Below are positions 4,822 through 6,033 of a DNA stretch of 6,033 bases, piece by piece. This DNA is from Candidatus Gottesmanbacteria bacterium CG_4_10_14_0_8_um_filter_37_24. Its GTDB lineage: Bacteria > Patescibacteriota > Microgenomatia > 2-02-FULL-39-11. The stretch lies in the NCBI GenBank assembly GCA_002785215.1, contig PFMK01000011.1:1-6033 (forward strand), in the 5' to 3' direction. Each line of letters starts with the position of its first letter. The first letter of the stretch is position 1. The translations under genes were made by a program, and so were the position numbers. The notes below the pieces were generated by a model. That model worked only from the letters and a program-made list of their open reading frames with translations, had not been told where the DNA came from and searched no databases.

Positions 4822-5856
4822 ATGATTAAACCTACAGAAGTCATTCTTAAATTTGCTTTAAAAAAAAACAGCATCACTACGGCTGAAATAGCACAAAAAT
4901 TAGGCGATATTTCACGGCAAGCTGCGAATCGACATTTACGCAACCTAGTAAAAAAAGGTTTGTTAGTAAAACGCGGGCACACAATAGGATCTTATTATAT
5001 ATTAGCCAAAAAAGCCGCACTTCTGCCCTCAGATAAAGTTAAAACACGACTGCTAAGACAAGACTTAGAAGAACACAAGGTTTTTACAGCACTTCGAGAT
5101 CAAGCACCCTTTATACGCGAACTTAAAGACAATGTAAATAGTATTTTATTCTATGCATTCTCGGAAATGCTAAATAATGCAATTGAACATTCCAAATCAA
5201 AGTGGGTAGAAGTTGAAATAAATCGAGATACGATAAACCTGCGTTTCATCATATCTGACTTTGGGATTGGAGTTTTTAGAAACGTCCTACATACGCGTCA
5301 TTTAAAATCGGAACTCGAAGCTATTCAAGACTTACTAAAAGGTAAGACAACTACCGCTCCCCACTCTCATTCTGGAGAAGGCATATTTTTTACCTCTAAG
5401 GTTGCAGATATATTTATCCTTGACAGTTTTGGGTTTAGGCTGCGCGTCGATAATCTCATTAATGACGTATTTATAGAAAAACCTGAGAATATCAACCGAG
5501 GTACTCGTGTCGAGTTTAGTATAACTCTTGATTCAAAGCGACATCTTAACGATGTTTTTAGTCGATTCGTAGTTGACCCGAAAGAACCAGGTTTCAATAA
5601 AACAGAAATCAAAGTTCGTCTTTTTGTAGTAGGTAGTGTTTATATTTCCCGTTCTCAAGCTAGAAGAATCTTGTCAGGTCTTGAAAAATACGAATCAATC
5701 GTCTTCGATTTTGATAAAGTAACTACTGTGGGTCAGGCTTTTGCTGATGAAATTTTTCGGGTATTTAAAAACTCCCATCCGAAAATCCATTTGGAAGCAA
5801 TTAATATGGTTGAACCGGTTAAATTCATGGTAGATAGGGCTCTGGAAGTCTTGTAA
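4822..5856 (+). CDS. Winged helix - GHKL ATPase - DUF4325 (STAS-like) regulator
   Basis: A 344-aa three-domain protein. Residues 3-63 form a winged helix (ITTAEIAQKLGDISRQAANRHLR, then wing RGHTIGSYYIL). Residues 105-235 form a GHKL (Bergerat) ATP-binding fold: N box SEMLNNAIEHS (114-124), G1 box SDFGIG (145-150) and G2 box HSHSGEGIFF (181-190). Residues 262-340 match the STAS-like DUF4325 domain, with the signature VGQAFADEIFRVF (303-315). There is no phosphoacceptor His or receiver, so it is not an ordinary sensor kinase. The order DNA-binding, ATPase, STAS-like recalls anti-sigma/anti-anti-sigma switching in one chain, an inference. Its gene is a one-gene unit between R3 and R4, with a promoter full of TTTACAA boxes, so ATP-dependent autoregulation is likely. 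The ATG at 4822 is close to the predicted transcription start, with no room for a Shine-Dalgarno sequence. Confidence 0.88.
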   Translation: MIKPTEVILKFALKKNSITTAEIAQKLGDISRQAANRHLRNLVKKGLLVKRGHTIGSYYILAKKAALLPSDKVKTRLLRQDLEEHKVFTALRDQAPFIRELKDNVNSILFYAFSEMLNNAIEHSKSKWVEVEINRDTINLRFIISDFGIGVFRNVLHTRHLKSELEAIQDLLKGKTTTAPHSHSGEGIFFTSKVADIFILDSFGFRLRVDNLINDVFIEKPENINRGTRVEFSITLDSKRHLNDVFSRFVVDPKEPGFNKTEIKVRLFVVGSVYISRSQARRILSGLEKYESIVFDFDKVTTVGQAFADEIFRVFKNSHPKIHLEAINMVEPVKFMVDRALEVL

Positions 5857-5872
5857 GATTAGATTTAATAAG

Positions 5873-5970
5873 ACAGCGCCTTGGAAGACTCTGTTTAAAC
5901 ATATGTTGCGGGGTTTACACTGAAAATTCTCTTAAGAATTGTTATGTGACTGAATGAAATCCGCACCTAT
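5873..5970 (+). repeat. Boundary repeat R4, with 34-bp internal insertion
   Basis: A decayed hairpin (ACAGCGCCTT at 5873-5882 with AAGACTCTGT at 5885-5894) is followed by TTAAACATATGTT and GCGGGG (5908-5913). Then come 34 extra bases (5914-5947) not found in R1-R3, before GACTGAATGAAATC and CGCACCTAT resume the family tail. The insertion holds its own perfect hairpin, AATTCT-CTTA-AGAATT (5925-5940). It begins 17 nt after the stop codon of the GHKL gene. The remaining bases to 6033 hold no feature I can support. Confidence 0.75.
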
Positions 5971-6033
5971 GGTCCTTTTGCATTTAACTTAAATCCTTCT
6001 ATCCATCCTTTTATTCTCCTAAATAAAGGTAGT

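Noticed and set aside
1048..5970. The boundary repeats as canonical integron attC sites
   Set aside because: I looked on both strands for an RYYYAAC core paired with GTTRRRY at the far end of each copy and found none. GTTGCGGGG has the GTT but not the RRRY, and no matching partner lies upstream. No integrase is present. The cassette-like layout is kept as a finding without the attC label.
5989..6020. Minus-strand gene start: AGGAG 9 nt before the ATG at 6006
   Set aside because: The frame stops after five codons (MDRRI), and no continuation by a single frameshift is convincing.

Overview
The window is AT-rich, bacterial and accessory in character. There are no housekeeping genes and no rRNA or tRNA. 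TAA, TAG and TGA all end genes, so a standard bacterial code fits. Small proteins, few Shine-Dalgarno sites and several -10-like boxes only 8-12 nt from the ATG would suit an uncultivated reduced-genome lineage such as Patescibacteria/CPR. That is an inference from style; no taxonomic marker is present.

Layout, left to right. (1) Minus strand: a membrane-anchored protein with a helical-repeat-like tail (633-1025), followed 15 nt later by a four-helix membrane protein (174-617). (2) Minus strand: a class II-like Fic AMPylase with a C-terminal winged helix (1143-2174), headed by three TTGTAAAG boxes at exactly 12-bp spacing. (3) Minus strand: a small stand-alone YqfO/Nif3-type domain protein (2256-2576). 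(4) Plus strand: a retron-like locus (2760-4613) made of a strong sigma70-type promoter, a structured leader of about 290 nt with retron-like terminal complementarity, a possible 56-aa small protein, an XRE-type HTH protein and a short reverse transcriptase with an intact catalytic Asp triad. (5) Plus strand: a winged helix-GHKL ATPase-DUF4325 regulator (4822-5856) whose promoter is covered by TTTACAA boxes.

A dispersed repeat of about 65-100 bp, made of a GC-rich hairpin, a short spacer, GCGGGGACTGG, then GAAATC..ACCT, sits at unit boundaries. There are four clear copies (1048-1112, 2618-2680, 4622-4684, 5873-5970) and two degenerate candidates (86-150, 2226-2252). All lie in the same orientation although the genes flip strand. 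The arrangement resembles a cassette array, but canonical integron attC core sites are not visible and no integrase is in the window.

Two themes stand out. The retron-like locus has a non-canonical RT (RGFSTSS in place of QGxxxSP, HLGL in place of VTGL, no NAxxH) and an HTH partner, so it may be a divergent retron or a related RT defence system. Separately, the Fic protein and the GHKL protein carry similar winged helices and similar TTTACAA operators in front of their genes, which suggests a shared autoregulatory module. Co-residence of a Fic enzyme, a retron-like RT and regulatory ATPases between mobile-looking repeats looks like a defence or accessory-gene island.
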